DNA from: Halanaerobium kushneri
GTDB lineage: Bacteria; Bacillota; Halanaerobiia; Halanaerobiales; Halanaerobiaceae
Assembly (NCBI RefSeq): GCF_900156285.1
Contig: NZ_FTNC01000002.1
Location: 62,001-126,000, forward strand
Direction of reading: 5' to 3'
Length of the DNA: 64,000 nt
Below the pieces are notes generated by a model. The model saw only the letters and a program-made list of their open reading frames with translations, was not told the DNA's origin and did no database searches. Positions 17,407 through 27,091 of this stretch are shown piece by piece. A program made the position numbers and the translations under genes. Positions within the stretch are counted from its first letter, which is position 1, and the number at the start of each line of letters is the position of its first letter.

Positions 17407-18567
17407 TTATAATTTACGAGCCCCATCACCGGGATTACTAACATAAACTTCAGCATCAATCCCTGTTTCTAATTTATATTTTTCTTTAATATTTTCTACA
17501 AAGTCAACTACTTTTGATTTTTTGACCAGATTAACTGTACAGCCTCCAAAACCAGCACCTGTCATTCTGGCTCCCTCTACTTCCTCTTCGGCTGCCAGCT
17601 TTACTAGAATATCTAATTCCTTACAGCTTACTTCATAGTCTTTACTTAAGCTCTCATGAGAGGCATACATTAAATCACCAAATTTCTGCATATCATCAGC
17701 TTCTAGAGCTTTTTTACTGGCCAGCACCCGAGCATTTTCGCTTACCACATGATGAGCTCTCTTATAAACATTTTCAGCCAGCTGATCTTTATATTTGATT
17801 ACAGTCTCTAAATCAACATCTCTCAAAGCTTTTATAGTTTTATCCTCTTTCTCTGACAAAAATTCTACCGCCTGGTTACATTCATTGCGTCGCTGGTTGT
17901 ATTCAGAATCAACAAGTCCTCTTTCCACTTTAGAATTACAGATTACTATCTGATAATTTTCATTTTTAAAGGGTACCAGTTTATAATCATTGCTGCGGCA
18001 GTCAATTAAAAGCGCATGATCTTTTTTGCCCAGCCGAGAAATATACTGATCCATGATGCCACACTGAACACCAACAAAATTATTTTCTGCCCGCTGGGCA
18101 AGTAAAGCCATCTCAACTCCATCAATCTTAATTTTGTGCAGATCAGTTACGGCCAGTGCTGTAACTACCTCAAGCGCTGCAGAAGAACTTAAGCCTGAAC
18201 CCTGAGGAACATTCCCAGTAAACATTAAATTAAACCCCTGCAGTGTCTCTCCCAATTTCTGAATCTCATCTATAACTCCCAACAGATAGTTGGCCCAGAC
18301 ATTTTTCTGATCGTATTCTAAATTATCCAGATCATACTCGACAAGCTGATCATAGTCCAGAGAATAAAATTTAACTTTTTTATCAGGACGCAACTGGGCC
18401 AGCATAGTAATTTCTTTTTCGATTGCCATAGGCATTACAAAGCCATCATTATAATCTGTATGCTCTCCAATCAAATTAACCCGTCCCGGTGCTTTATAGG
18501 CGCCACTTTCTAAATCAAAATCTCTAAAAGTCTTTCCAAACTTATCCCACAACTCTTGTTTATTCAT
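17407..18567 (-). CDS. galK: Galactokinase
   Basis: The 386-residue protein has the galactokinase signature GRVNLIGEHTDYNDG near residue 30, the ATP loop GSGLSSSAALEV, and the C-terminal TGAGFGGCTV motif of GHMP kinases. It phosphorylates galactose at C1. It lies downstream of galE on the same strand with a gap of about 105 bp. No galT lies beside it, which is unusual for a Leloir cluster. The galactose would come from the GH42, GH4 and GH36 enzymes in this window. Confidence 0.96.
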   Translation of the reverse strand: MNKQELWDKFGKTFRDFDLESGAYKAPGRVNLIGEHTDYNDGFVMPMAIEKEITMLAQLRPDKKVKFYSLDYDQLVEYDLDNLEYDQKNVWANYLLGVIDEIQKLGETLQGFNLMFTGNVPQGSGLSSSAALEVVTALAVTDLHKIKIDGVEMALLAQRAENNFVGVQCGIMDQYISRLGKKDHALLIDCRSNDYKLVPFKNENYQIVICNSKVERGLVDSEYNQRRNECNQAVEFLSEKEDKTIKALRDVDLETVIKYKDQLAENVYKRAHHVVSENARVLASKKALEADDMQKFGDLMYASHESLSKDYEVSCKELDILVKLAAEEEVEGARMTGAGFGGCTVNLVKKSKVVDFVENIKEKYKLETGIDAEVYVSNPGDGARKL

Positions 18568-18673
18568 TTTTCCACCTCTTTTAAATTTTAATTAAAGTTA
18601 AAATATATCTCAACTATTTACTCTAGACCTACAGATTAGGAATCCGCTGGTCTTTTTAGCTTACTAATTATTC

Positions 18674-19648
18674 TTAAAAACCACCTGATTTATGCCACTG
18701 CCAGGCTGTCGAAATTATCTTTTCTAACTCTGGATATTCTGGCTGCCAGTTTAATTCCTGCTGAATTTTATCAGAACTTGCAATTAGAACTGCCGGATCT
18801 CCAGCTCTCCTTTTGGCAACTTCGACTTCAAAATCACGGTCGGTCACTTCCTTAACTGTATCAATAACTTCCTTAACTGAATAACCTTCTCCATTACCCA
18901 GGTTATAGATTGAACTTTCCTTTCCTGCACCCAGCGCTTCTACAGCAAGCACATGAGCTGCTGCTAGATCATTTACATGAATATAATCTCTAATACAGCT
19001 GCCATCCCGAGTTGGATAATCATCACCAAAAATATATATCTTATCTCTAATTCCTAGGGCAGTCTGCAACACAATTGGAATTAAATGTGTTTCAGGATCA
19101 TGAGCCTCACCAATTTCTCCCTCTGGATCTGCCCCTGCTGCATTAAAATAGCGGAGAGAAACAAAATTAATGCCATGAATATCATCATAGCGTTTCAATG
19201 CCTTTTCAAAAAATAATTTACTTTCTCCATAGGTATTGGTTGGCACTGTCTGATTTTTTTCTTTAATTGGAATCTGATCAGGTTCACCATAAACAGCAGC
19301 TGTCGAAGAAAATACAATGTTTTTTACATCATTTTTGACCATCGCTTCTAATAAATTAATACCGTTAGCAAAATTATTTCGATAATATTTAGCTGGATTT
19401 TCCATTGACTCTCCAACCAGGCTGTCTGCTGCCAGGTGAATGACTCCTTCTATTTTATTCTCCGCCATCACATTTTCTATGTGTTTTTGATCTGAGAGAT
19501 CACCTTCTACAAATTTTCCTCCTATTACTGCCTCCCGATGGCCTTTCTGTAAATTATCAAAAGTAACTACCTGATGACCTTCTTTTAAAAGTGCTTTTAA
19601 TACATGACTGCCAATATAACCTGCTCCACCAGTTACTAAAATGTTCAT
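18674..19648 (-). CDS. galE: UDP-glucose 4-epimerase
   Basis: This 324-residue extended short-chain dehydrogenase has GGAGYIGSH at the N-terminus, the active-site YGESK with Ser/Thr upstream (FSSTAAVYGE), and RYFNAAGADP, which is typical of GalE. It interconverts UDP-galactose and UDP-glucose. It sits between the ROK regulator and galK, 30 bp after the former, probably in one operon. Confidence 0.95.
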   Translation of the reverse strand: MNILVTGGAGYIGSHVLKALLKEGHQVVTFDNLQKGHREAVIGGKFVEGDLSDQKHIENVMAENKIEGVIHLAADSLVGESMENPAKYYRNNFANGINLLEAMVKNDVKNIVFSSTAAVYGEPDQIPIKEKNQTVPTNTYGESKLFFEKALKRYDDIHGINFVSLRYFNAAGADPEGEIGEAHDPETHLIPIVLQTALGIRDKIYIFGDDYPTRDGSCIRDYIHVNDLAAAHVLAVEALGAGKESSIYNLGNGEGYSVKEVIDTVKEVTDRDFEVEVAKRRAGDPAVLIASSDKIQQELNWQPEYPELEKIISTAWQWHKSGGF

Positions 19649-19678
19649 TTTTTGTCCTCCTTAAATTTGAGTATAAAC

Positions 19679-20827
19679 TTAGATGTTTAATTCAAAAAAA
19701 TTATTTAAAACCTTTTCTGCTGCGCCCGCAGCACCGGCAAAATTCTGATAATGGGCTGTAGTAATCTTTAAATCTTTAACAGCCTGATTTAAAGACTCTT
19801 CTGCCACAATATGATAGAGAGGCTCAATTAATAAGTCTTTGTACTCAGCAAAAAGACCTCCAATTATAACTGCCTCCGGATTTAAAATGTTAACCAGATC
19901 TGAGATTGCCCTGCCAAAATATTTTAAGGCATCATTTACAACCAGTAGGGCCTCACTCTCTTCTCTTTGATAATTTTGCATTACTGTATTAAAATTAACT
20001 TTTTTGCTCAGTTCTTTTAGTTTTTGATAGCGGGAAATAATACTTTCTTTTGAGGAAAGCGCCTCCAGACAGCCACTTTTACCACAGTGACAAACAGGTC
20101 CCTTATCAGTCAGTTTCATATGACCAAATTCTCCGGCTGCATAATTATTTCCATAATACAGCTCACCTTTAAATACAAGCGCTGCCCCAATACCAGAACC
20201 AGTATTAATAAAGATGAAGTCATCTCTCCCCTGCCAAATTTCGCCTGCCGCCATCATCCTGACATCATTATCAATAAATATCGGATAATCATATTTTTTA
20301 GCTAAAATACTTTTAATATCAACCTCTCCCCACTCAAAATGCGGAGTGAAAATTGATCTACCAGCTTCAGGATCAACCAGTCCATGGATCCCGAGTCCAA
20401 TCCCAATAATTTTGCTGTTATGCTGGAATTTTTTTTGATATTTTTTGATTAGAGAAAAAGTCTGTTTTTTATATTCTTCTAAAGTATATTTCGGTGGTAA
20501 AATCTGATCTTCAGCAATTATTTCTGCTTCAATATTAATTAAAACAGCTTTGACTGCTTCAATTCCCCATTCAATTCCAATTACATAAGCCCCTTCTGGA
20601 TTTAATTTAAGCAGCATCGGTCTTCTGCCACCTCTTGATTTTCCCATTTTTGATTCTTCTACCAGATCAAGTTTAACCAGTTCTCTGACTATATTAGTTA
20701 CAGTGGCCCTTGAAACATCAAGTTTTTCTGCTATTTGAGCTCTAGAAATACCGTCTTCATTTTTGATTAAAGTAAGTATATTTTTCTGATTCTGTTTTTT
20801 CATATTTTTAAAACTGCCTTTTTCCAT
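19679..20827 (-). CDS. ROK-family transcriptional regulator (NagC/XylR type)
   Basis: An N-terminal winged helix (NILTLIKNEDGISRAQIAEKLDVSRATVTNIVREL) is followed by a ROK domain with the zinc motif CHCGKSGCLEAL. The kinase phosphate loop is replaced by GIEWGIEAVKAV, which lacks the normal DxGxT, so this is a sugar-sensing repressor rather than a kinase. It heads the galE-galK operon, and a palindrome just upstream could be its own operator. Galactose or glucose as ligand is a guess. The ATG has only a weak ribosome site, so the start is less sure. Confidence 0.88.
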   Translation of the reverse strand: MEKGSFKNMKKQNQKNILTLIKNEDGISRAQIAEKLDVSRATVTNIVRELVKLDLVEESKMGKSRGGRRPMLLKLNPEGAYVIGIEWGIEAVKAVLINIEAEIIAEDQILPPKYTLEEYKKQTFSLIKKYQKKFQHNSKIIGIGLGIHGLVDPEAGRSIFTPHFEWGEVDIKSILAKKYDYPIFIDNDVRMMAAGEIWQGRDDFIFINTGSGIGAALVFKGELYYGNNYAAGEFGHMKLTDKGPVCHCGKSGCLEALSSKESIISRYQKLKELSKKVNFNTVMQNYQREESEALLVVNDALKYFGRAISDLVNILNPEAVIIGGLFAEYKDLLIEPLYHIVAEESLNQAVKDLKITTAHYQNFAGAAGAAEKVLNNFFELNI

Positions 20828-20849
20828 TTATTCTCACATCCGTTTCTTT

Positions 20850-20868
20850 GTTAATTTATTAAATTAAC
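20850..20868. promoter_or_regulatory. Palindrome before the ROK regulator
   Basis: GTTAATTTATTAAATTAAC is a 19-bp near-perfect palindrome 23 bp upstream of the regulator start. ROK repressors bind A+T-rich palindromes of this kind, so autoregulation is likely but inferred. Confidence 0.5.
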
Positions 20869-21010
20869 TAAGTTGATTATAGCATTATTTTTTAAGTCTG
20901 TAAAGTAATTTTTGAGGTGATTTTATTATTTTAGTTAAATTGGCTGATTTATTTGCTTGAAAATTATTACTATAGTATAATAAGGAAAAGAGATAAATGA
21001 GGTGAGTCAA

Positions 21011-21730
21011 ATGTTAGCAATGTCATCATTAAGCAGTCAGCCGGTTCCTGGATGGGCTATTAAATCAAATATTAATAACAGCAACTCTCAGTCAAAGAGT
21101 ATTGATTTAGGTATTAATACTTCTGAAGATGAAGGTATTCAGAATAATAGTCTTGAGAATGCTGTAGATAATTCTTCCAGCTCTGCCGAAGGACAGAATC
21201 AAAATTATGAAAACAAAAATGAAAATAGTCCTGAAAATGAATTTAGCGATGCTGAAGAGCGGGAAATTGAAAAGTTAAAACGCAGAGATCGAGAAGTTCG
21301 GGCTCATGAGATGGCTCATCAATCTGCTGGTGGACAGTATGCAGGCTCAGCCTCTTATTCGTATACTACAGGACCTGATAATAAACGCTATGCTGTTGGT
21401 GGTTCAGTTGATATTGAAACTTCCCCTGCAAAAACTCCTGAGGAAACAGTAAAAAAAGCTGATCAGATTAAAAGAGCAGCTACAGCTCCTGCCCAGCCTT
21501 CTGGAGCAGATCTGCAAATTGCAGCCAGAGCTACTCAAATGAAAATGGAAGCACAGGCAGAATTAAACAAAAAAGAAACCAATAGCAAAGATAAAAAAAC
21601 TAGTAATTCCAGTGAAATCAATAAAAATAAGAAAAATAAATTTAAAAATAAATATTTAATCAATAAAAGAGAAAATTCTTATCATAATTCTACTCGCAAA
21701 ATATCAGCTAATCAGGGTTTTGCTGCTTAA
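21011..21730 (+). CDS. Putative metalloprotease, SprA-related / CJM1_0395-like
   Basis: The ATG at 21011 follows GAGGTGA; an upstream GTG lies inside that ribosome site. The 239-residue protein has a low-complexity Asn/Ser/Glu N-terminus, then a conserved core near residues 85-180 with HEMAHQSAGGQYAGSASY, an HExxH zinc-protease motif, and GGSVDIETSPAKTPEET. The C-terminus is Lys/Asn-rich. This core matches the poorly known SprA-related family, in which no activity is established to my knowledge. It is a single gene between regulated sugar operons and ends in its own terminator. Confidence 0.72.
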   Translation: MLAMSSLSSQPVPGWAIKSNINNSNSQSKSIDLGINTSEDEGIQNNSLENAVDNSSSSAEGQNQNYENKNENSPENEFSDAEEREIEKLKRRDREVRAHEMAHQSAGGQYAGSASYSYTTGPDNKRYAVGGSVDIETSPAKTPEETVKKADQIKRAATAPAQPSGADLQIAARATQMKMEAQAELNKKETNSKDKKTSNSSEINKNKKNKFKNKYLINKRENSYHNSTRKISANQGFAA

Positions 21731-21751
21731 GCTAAAATCAATATGAATTTT

Positions 21752-21786
21752 AAAGACTGCTAAAAAATAAAATTTTAGCAGTCTTT
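21752..21786. terminator. Bidirectional terminator
   Basis: AAAGACTGCTAAAA (21752-21765) and its exact complement (21773-21786) form a 14-bp stem with a 7-nt loop and T/A tails on both sides. It separates the plus-strand metalloprotease gene from the converging GH13 gene. Confidence 0.9.
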
Positions 21787-21793
21787 TTATTGT

Positions 21794-23482
21794 CTATGCA
21801 ACTTTCAATAAAATTGTTTCAAAGGGTCTTAACTGATAATCTAATTTCTTGTTTTTTAAATCCCTGTAATCATGGTCCGGATAATTACTTAAAATAACTT
21901 CTTCAACCAGATAATCTAAATTGAGATCGACTTTTTTGTTTTTAAAATTAGCAATTAAAACCAGTTTCTCTCCTGCTTTTTCTCTGAGGTAGGCTATTAG
22001 ATTTGGATCTGATTCCAGAATAGGCCTGTATTTCCCATCAACAATTATCTCCTGATAGGGGCTATTTTTTCTGAGCTTGATCAGTTTTTTGTAAAAATAA
22101 AAAATAGAATTATCATCTTTTAGATTTTCTTCCACATTGATTTTCTGATAATTGGGATTAACTTTTAACCAGGGCTCTGCTTTAGAAAAACCAGCATTTT
22201 GGGCAGCAGACCACTGCATTGGTGTCCGACTGTTATCTCTACTCCTTCTCCAGACAACCTCCATCACTTCTTCTTTACTGTAACCTGCTTTTAATGCTTC
22301 CTGATATAAGCCGTGAGTTGCCAGATCCTGATAATCATCTATATTTTCAAATTTAACATTAGTCATCCCTATTTCCTGGCCCTGATAAATAAAGGGGATT
22401 CCCCGCTGCAGCATAAAAACAGCTGCCAGCATCTTGATTGAATAATTATTAATTTCAGATTCAGACAGATATTTGTTTAAAGAACGGGGCTGATCGTGAT
22501 TTTCCCAAAAAATTGCTGGTCTTCTATTAGCCGAATAAGTTTTTTGAATCTCGTTTAACCTCTCTTTTAACTCAACTAAATCCCAATCTCTTTGCTTAAA
22601 CCACTCACTTCCTTCACTTAAGTCTAAATCAACATGGCGGAAATCAAAGACCAGATCAAAGGGGCCATCATCTCCAGTAAATTCCTGCATCCTTTTATTA
22701 TCTTCTGCATATAATTCTGCTACAGTCAAAATCTGGTAGTTGAAAAAAGTCTCTGCCTTTAATTCATTTAATAAGTCCAAAATTCCAGGCTGGTTGGCAG
22801 AAGCTTCAAAAATACTGCTCAGGCCGTCAGGTCCATTTACCTTTTGGTCCTTAAACTCATTCTTTTTAATATAGCTTATTGCATCTACTCTAAAACCGGC
22901 CAGTCCTTTATCCAGCCACCAGTTCACCAGCTGATACAATTTTTGCCGCAATTTTTTATTTTCCCAGTTTAAATCAGGCTGTTCTTCAGCAAAGGTATGT
23001 AAGTAATACTGCTCAGTCTGCTCATCATAGGTCCAGGCCGAGCCGCCGAAAATTGAGCGCCAGTTTGTCGGTGGGCTCCCATCTGCCTTCGGATCCCTCC
23101 AGATATAATAATCTCTTTTTGGATTAGCTTTAGATTTGCGAGATTCCTTAAACCACTGATGCTGGTCGGAACTGTGATTGATTACTAAATCCATCATAAT
23201 TCCAATTCCTCTTCTGTCAGCTTCAGCAATCAGCTCTTCCATCTCTTCCATTGAGCCAAACTGCTCGGCAATTGCATAATAATCGTCTATATCATAGCCG
23301 TTATCTTTCATCGGAGAAGAAAAAACTGGACTGAGCCAGATTAGATCTATTCCCAGCTGATTTAAGTAATCAAGTTTTTCTATTATACCAGCCAGGTCCC
23401 CAATACCATCGTTGTTGCTGTCATTGAAACTTTTAGGATAAATCTGATAAATTACTGAATCATGCCACCATTTCTCTGTCAT
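21794..23482 (-). CDS. malL: GH13 alpha-glucosidase / oligo-1,6-glucosidase
   Basis: The start is set at ATG 23482, behind AAGGATGG. The 562-residue protein begins MTEKWWHDSVIYQIYPKSF, the classic GH13_31 opening. Catalytic residues are seen in GFRVDAISYIKK (nucleophile Asp), VAELYAED (acid Glu) and FWENHDQPR (third Asp). It is cytoplasmic and cleaves alpha-glucosidic bonds of isomaltose, sucrose or similar sugars. Next to alpha-galactosidases it could split the sucrose left after raffinose or stachyose lose galactose; this is inference. It is the last gene of a three-gene minus-strand set. Confidence 0.9.
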   Translation of the reverse strand: MTEKWWHDSVIYQIYPKSFNDSNNDGIGDLAGIIEKLDYLNQLGIDLIWLSPVFSSPMKDNGYDIDDYYAIAEQFGSMEEMEELIAEADRRGIGIMMDLVINHSSDQHQWFKESRKSKANPKRDYYIWRDPKADGSPPTNWRSIFGGSAWTYDEQTEQYYLHTFAEEQPDLNWENKKLRQKLYQLVNWWLDKGLAGFRVDAISYIKKNEFKDQKVNGPDGLSSIFEASANQPGILDLLNELKAETFFNYQILTVAELYAEDNKRMQEFTGDDGPFDLVFDFRHVDLDLSEGSEWFKQRDWDLVELKERLNEIQKTYSANRRPAIFWENHDQPRSLNKYLSESEINNYSIKMLAAVFMLQRGIPFIYQGQEIGMTNVKFENIDDYQDLATHGLYQEALKAGYSKEEVMEVVWRRSRDNSRTPMQWSAAQNAGFSKAEPWLKVNPNYQKINVEENLKDDNSIFYFYKKLIKLRKNSPYQEIIVDGKYRPILESDPNLIAYLREKAGEKLVLIANFKNKKVDLNLDYLVEEVILSNYPDHDYRDLKNKKLDYQLRPFETILLKVA

Positions 23483-23515
23483 TAAAACCATCCTTATTCC
23501 TTAGTATAATGAAGT

Positions 23516-24676
23516 TTAAAGTATCTTATTTTGATTTAACTTTTTTAAATAATAGCTTAAGATTAAAGCTGCAGCCAGAATAATAACTAAAAAGACAAAA
23601 CCTGCCTCAATTGCTATAAAGTCATTAATAAATCCAACCACCCAGTTAGAAAGAACTGTTAAGCCGATCATACCGGCAGTCTGAGCAAAACCAACCACTT
23701 TAATTCCACTGCTGTCAAAACTATCTAAAATTGCAGCCTGGAGGGTCGGAACCTGCCCTGCTAAAAAGAGACCAGAAATCGGAATCAAGATTGTAAAGTT
23801 ATAGCCGCCAATTAAAGCAAGCGAAATCAGGGAGGCTGCCGCCCCACCTGTAATAATTAAAAAATTATAATAGCCAATCTTTTCAACTATAATACTGGCC
23901 AGGAATCTTCCCGCTGTAAAGCAGATAAAAAAGAGAGATAAATAAAAGCTAACTGTCAGATCAGATCTGGACTGAGCATCTCTCAAAAAAGGTGCCAGCC
24001 AGGTCACAATTGAAAACTCCACCCCGACCTGAAAAAATATAATTAGTGAAAACAAAATTACTTTTTTATCCTTGAGCAGTTCTGAGGTGCTTTTCATTAC
24101 CTTTTTTCCACTTGATTCAATCTCAGGCAGTGAAGCTGAGTTGAATTCAAAAAAGATAATCACCAGTAAAATAATTGAAAACAAAAATGAATAATTCCAG
24201 CTGAAACCAAGTTTTAAAATTGAAGTCACAAAATAAGGGGCAATAATCCCTCCGGCCCCATAAAAAAGATGAAGCAGGTTAATCATCTTACCCCGTTTTT
24301 CACTGTAAGAGATTGAAGTGAGATTTACAGCTACAATATTTAAGAGAGTTATACCTGTACCCAGAAAAAAGAAGGCAGTCAGCAGTGTATAATAATTAAA
24401 GGAAGCATAAACTCCCGCCAGAGCCAGGGTATTATAGACAACTCCATAAAAGAGAAGTTTTATCAGGCCGAATTTTTCGATTAATTTTCCGCTGCTGAAA
24501 AAGATAAGCATTGAGCCAATTGAAATAAAGGAAAGCAGAAAACCAAGTCGGCTGTAGTTGAGGCCAAAATCATCCATAATATATGGACCGACCTGCCCCC
24601 TTATATTATTCACAACTCCGTTCATAAACATGATAGTAAATGCAAGTATAATTATCCTCTTTTTATTTTTTGGCAT
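23516..24676 (-). CDS. MFS transporter, probably sugar
   Basis: This 386-residue protein has about twelve hydrophobic segments and an MFS signature loop between helices 2 and 3 (SSGKLIEKFGLIKLL). It lies between the GH4 and GH13 genes with short gaps, so it probably imports or exports a small sugar related to those enzymes. It resembles the FucP/AraJ-like branch only in general pattern. The substrate is unknown. Confidence 0.82.
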   Translation of the reverse strand: MPKNKKRIIILAFTIMFMNGVVNNIRGQVGPYIMDDFGLNYSRLGFLLSFISIGSMLIFFSSGKLIEKFGLIKLLFYGVVYNTLALAGVYASFNYYTLLTAFFFLGTGITLLNIVAVNLTSISYSEKRGKMINLLHLFYGAGGIIAPYFVTSILKLGFSWNYSFLFSIILLVIIFFEFNSASLPEIESSGKKVMKSTSELLKDKKVILFSLIIFFQVGVEFSIVTWLAPFLRDAQSRSDLTVSFYLSLFFICFTAGRFLASIIVEKIGYYNFLIITGGAAASLISLALIGGYNFTILIPISGLFLAGQVPTLQAAILDSFDSSGIKVVGFAQTAGMIGLTVLSNWVVGFINDFIAIEAGFVFLVIILAAALILSYYLKKLNQNKIL

Positions 24677-24697
24677 TATGTAAATCCCACCTTATTT

Positions 24698-25993
24698 TTA
24701 TTTATATTCAGACAGCCAGTCTCCATGGGCCTCAATTAAATCATCACATAAATTAACTATTTCGTCAATAGTTAATTCAGAAGCAGTATGGGGATCAAGC
24801 ATTGCCGCCTGGTAAATATATTTTTTCTTTTTCTCTAAGGCGGCTTTGATAGTCATTAAATGGACATTAATATTTGTCCGGTTGAGTGCAGCCAGCTGCT
24901 CTGGCAATTCTCCCACATGACAGGGAGAAATTCCACTGCGGTCAACCAGACAGGGTACTTCAACCACTGCTTTTTGGGGTAAATTATCAATCAGCCCCGT
25001 ATTTAAAACATTGCCCCCAATCTTATATGGCCTGCCAGTTTCCATAGCTTCCATGATATAAGAGGCATATTCGTGTGTCCGCTCATGTTCTAATTCCTCA
25101 TTTTTAACCAGCTCATCCCGCATCTCTTCCCACTCAGCAATCTGTTTTTCACAGCGGCGCGGGTATTCGTCCAGCGGAATATTATATTTTTCAATTAACT
25201 CCGGATATTCAGATTTAATAAAATAGGGATGATATTCTGCATTATGCTCACTTGATTCAGTTATATAATAGCCAAAACGCTTCATCAGCTCATAGCGGAC
25301 CAGATCATCGTGTGGTGTTTCTCTCGCAAAGGCCTTCTTTTTTATTTCGGGATATAAGTCTTTGCCGTTGCGGCTGATCTCTAAAAGCCAGGCCATATGA
25401 TTAATCCCTGCAATTTTATACTGCAGATTTTCGGTGCTCATCCCAAGCGGCTCCAGCAGCTGCTCGTGACAGATCTGGACACTGTGACAGAGACCGACAG
25501 TTTTGACATCTGTTGCTCTGAGCATCGCTCCAGTCAGAATGGACATTGGATTGGTGTAATTTAAAAACCAGGCATCAGGAGCCACTTCTTCTATATCCTT
25601 GGCAAAATCAAGCATCACCGGAATAGTTCTTAAAGCTCTAAATATCCCGCCAATACCCAGTGTATCACCAATTGTCTGCCGCAGTCCATATTTTTTAGGT
25701 ATTTCAAAGTCAATTACCGTTGAAGGCTCATATCCCCCCACCTGAATTGCATTGATCACATAATCTGCATCTTTAAGTGCGGCTCTGCGGTCTGTATAGG
25801 CCTTAATCCCAGCGTAACTGCCGTGGTTGCTGTTGATATTTTTAAGCATCATCTCCGAATCCTTTAAACGCTGCTCATCAATATCATAAAGAGCGAATTC
25901 TGACTCCCTTAAAGCCGGAGTTAAAATACAGTCTCCCAGAACATTTTTAGCAAATACAGTACTGCCTGCACCCATAAAAGTTATTTTAGCCAT
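24698..25993 (-). CDS. melA: GH4 alpha-galactosidase
   Basis: The 431-residue protein starts with a Rossmann fold (KITFMGAGSTVFAKNVLGD). The metal-site motif CHSV at about residue 169 is the variant associated with alpha-galactosidases in family GH4. Members use NAD+ and Mn2+ and a redox mechanism. It would hydrolyse melibiose or raffinose in the cytoplasm. It is first in the minus-strand set, with a strong GAGGAGAG ribosome site, and divergent from the AraC gene. The GH36 enzyme at 31478 has the same nominal activity by another mechanism. Confidence 0.9.
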   Translation of the reverse strand: MAKITFMGAGSTVFAKNVLGDCILTPALRESEFALYDIDEQRLKDSEMMLKNINSNHGSYAGIKAYTDRRAALKDADYVINAIQVGGYEPSTVIDFEIPKKYGLRQTIGDTLGIGGIFRALRTIPVMLDFAKDIEEVAPDAWFLNYTNPMSILTGAMLRATDVKTVGLCHSVQICHEQLLEPLGMSTENLQYKIAGINHMAWLLEISRNGKDLYPEIKKKAFARETPHDDLVRYELMKRFGYYITESSEHNAEYHPYFIKSEYPELIEKYNIPLDEYPRRCEKQIAEWEEMRDELVKNEELEHERTHEYASYIMEAMETGRPYKIGGNVLNTGLIDNLPQKAVVEVPCLVDRSGISPCHVGELPEQLAALNRTNINVHLMTIKAALEKKKKYIYQAAMLDPHTASELTIDEIVNLCDDLIEAHGDWLSEYK

Positions 25994-26079
25994 TAAAATC
26001 TCTCCTCTTTTTAGTATAATTTTTGAGTCTAAGCCTTTATTTTTTTGAAAATATATTTAATTTGTATTTTTATTATATC

Positions 26080-26091
26080 CATAGTACTATG
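26080..26091. promoter_or_regulatory. Palindrome between melA and the AraC gene
   Basis: CATAGTACTATG is a perfect 12-bp palindrome in the A+T-rich divergent intergenic region, 89 bp from melA and 71 bp from the regulator. It is a possible operator, but nothing besides symmetry and place supports it. Confidence 0.35.
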
Positions 26092-26162
26092 TTTATATAA
26101 ATGGTTTAATGTCAATATCATATGTTATTATGTTGTTTTATTCAAATTTCAGGAGGGAAATC

Positions 26163-26993
26163 ATGGCTGAAGTACAGGATTTAAATATTGAGAGGCTGCA
26201 TTTAACTGATATGGAGATTCACATCTGTGGTTCTCAACAGTGCAGTCAGGGCCACAGTTATGGTCCGGCAGTTAGAGATTATTTTCTAATCCATTATATC
26301 CATAGAGGAAAAGGAAGTTTTAAAGTAGATAAAAAAGAATTCGAGTTAAAAAGAGGTGAGGGATTTGTAATCTGGCCCCATCTTCTCTCTTATTACCAGG
26401 CGGATCAGAAAAATCCCTGGCAATACTCCTGGATTGGCTTTACCGGTTTAAAGGCTGAAGATTATCTTAAGGAAGCAGGAATCACAAAAGCAAAACCCTT
26501 TTTTAAAACCCAAAAGCCTGAACAGATATCTGCTATTTTTAATCAGATGACTGAGACCGGTAATTTAAAAAAATCAAAAGAGATTAAATTAATGGGACTG
26601 CTCTACCTCTTTTTGGCAGAACTTATTGAAAATACAGAGCAGCAGTTAAAAAATAAAGATTTAAAACAGGAGTACTTAAAAAAAGCAGTTAATTATATTG
26701 ACCGCAATTATTCCCGACCCGATCTAAAAATTACAGATATTGCTTCTTATTTAAGTTTAAACCGCTCCTACCTCTGGCAGCTATTTAATGAGCTGTTGAA
26801 TATGTCTCCCCAGCAGTATCTGATTGAATTCAGAATGGAAAAGGCTGCCCTCCTTTTAGAAAACTACAAGCTCAAGGTCAAATCAGCAGCTTTAAGTGTC
26901 GGTTATGAGGACCCCTTCAATTTTTCTAAGATTTTTAAAAAAACTATGGGGATATCTCCAAGTCATTATAAAAATGGACAAACTAATAGATAA
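26163..26993 (+). CDS. AraC-family regulator of alpha-galactoside use
   Basis: The start is ATG 26163 behind AGGAGGG. The 276 residues comprise an AraC_binding cupin (YFLIHYIHRGKGSFKVD, FVIWPHLLSYYQAD) and a C-terminal double helix-turn-helix (DIASYLSLNRSYLWQLFNEL, then AALSVGYEDPFNFSKIFKK). This layout is that of MsmR/RafR activators. It is divergent from melA and upstream of the second ABC operon, so one or both are likely targets. Confidence 0.9.
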   Translation: MAEVQDLNIERLHLTDMEIHICGSQQCSQGHSYGPAVRDYFLIHYIHRGKGSFKVDKKEFELKRGEGFVIWPHLLSYYQADQKNPWQYSWIGFTGLKAEDYLKEAGITKAKPFFKTQKPEQISAIFNQMTETGNLKKSKEIKLMGLLYLFLAELIENTEQQLKNKDLKQEYLKKAVNYIDRNYSRPDLKITDIASYLSLNRSYLWQLFNELLNMSPQQYLIEFRMEKAALLLENYKLKVKSAALSVGYEDPFNFSKIFKKTMGISPSHYKNGQTNR

Positions 26994-27091
26994 ATGCTAA
27001 AATTAATTAGAGGAATATTTTTAAAATTAAGTTAAATATATATATATATTAATCACAATTGTACTCTTATCTAAGAAAGGAGTAATAAAAG

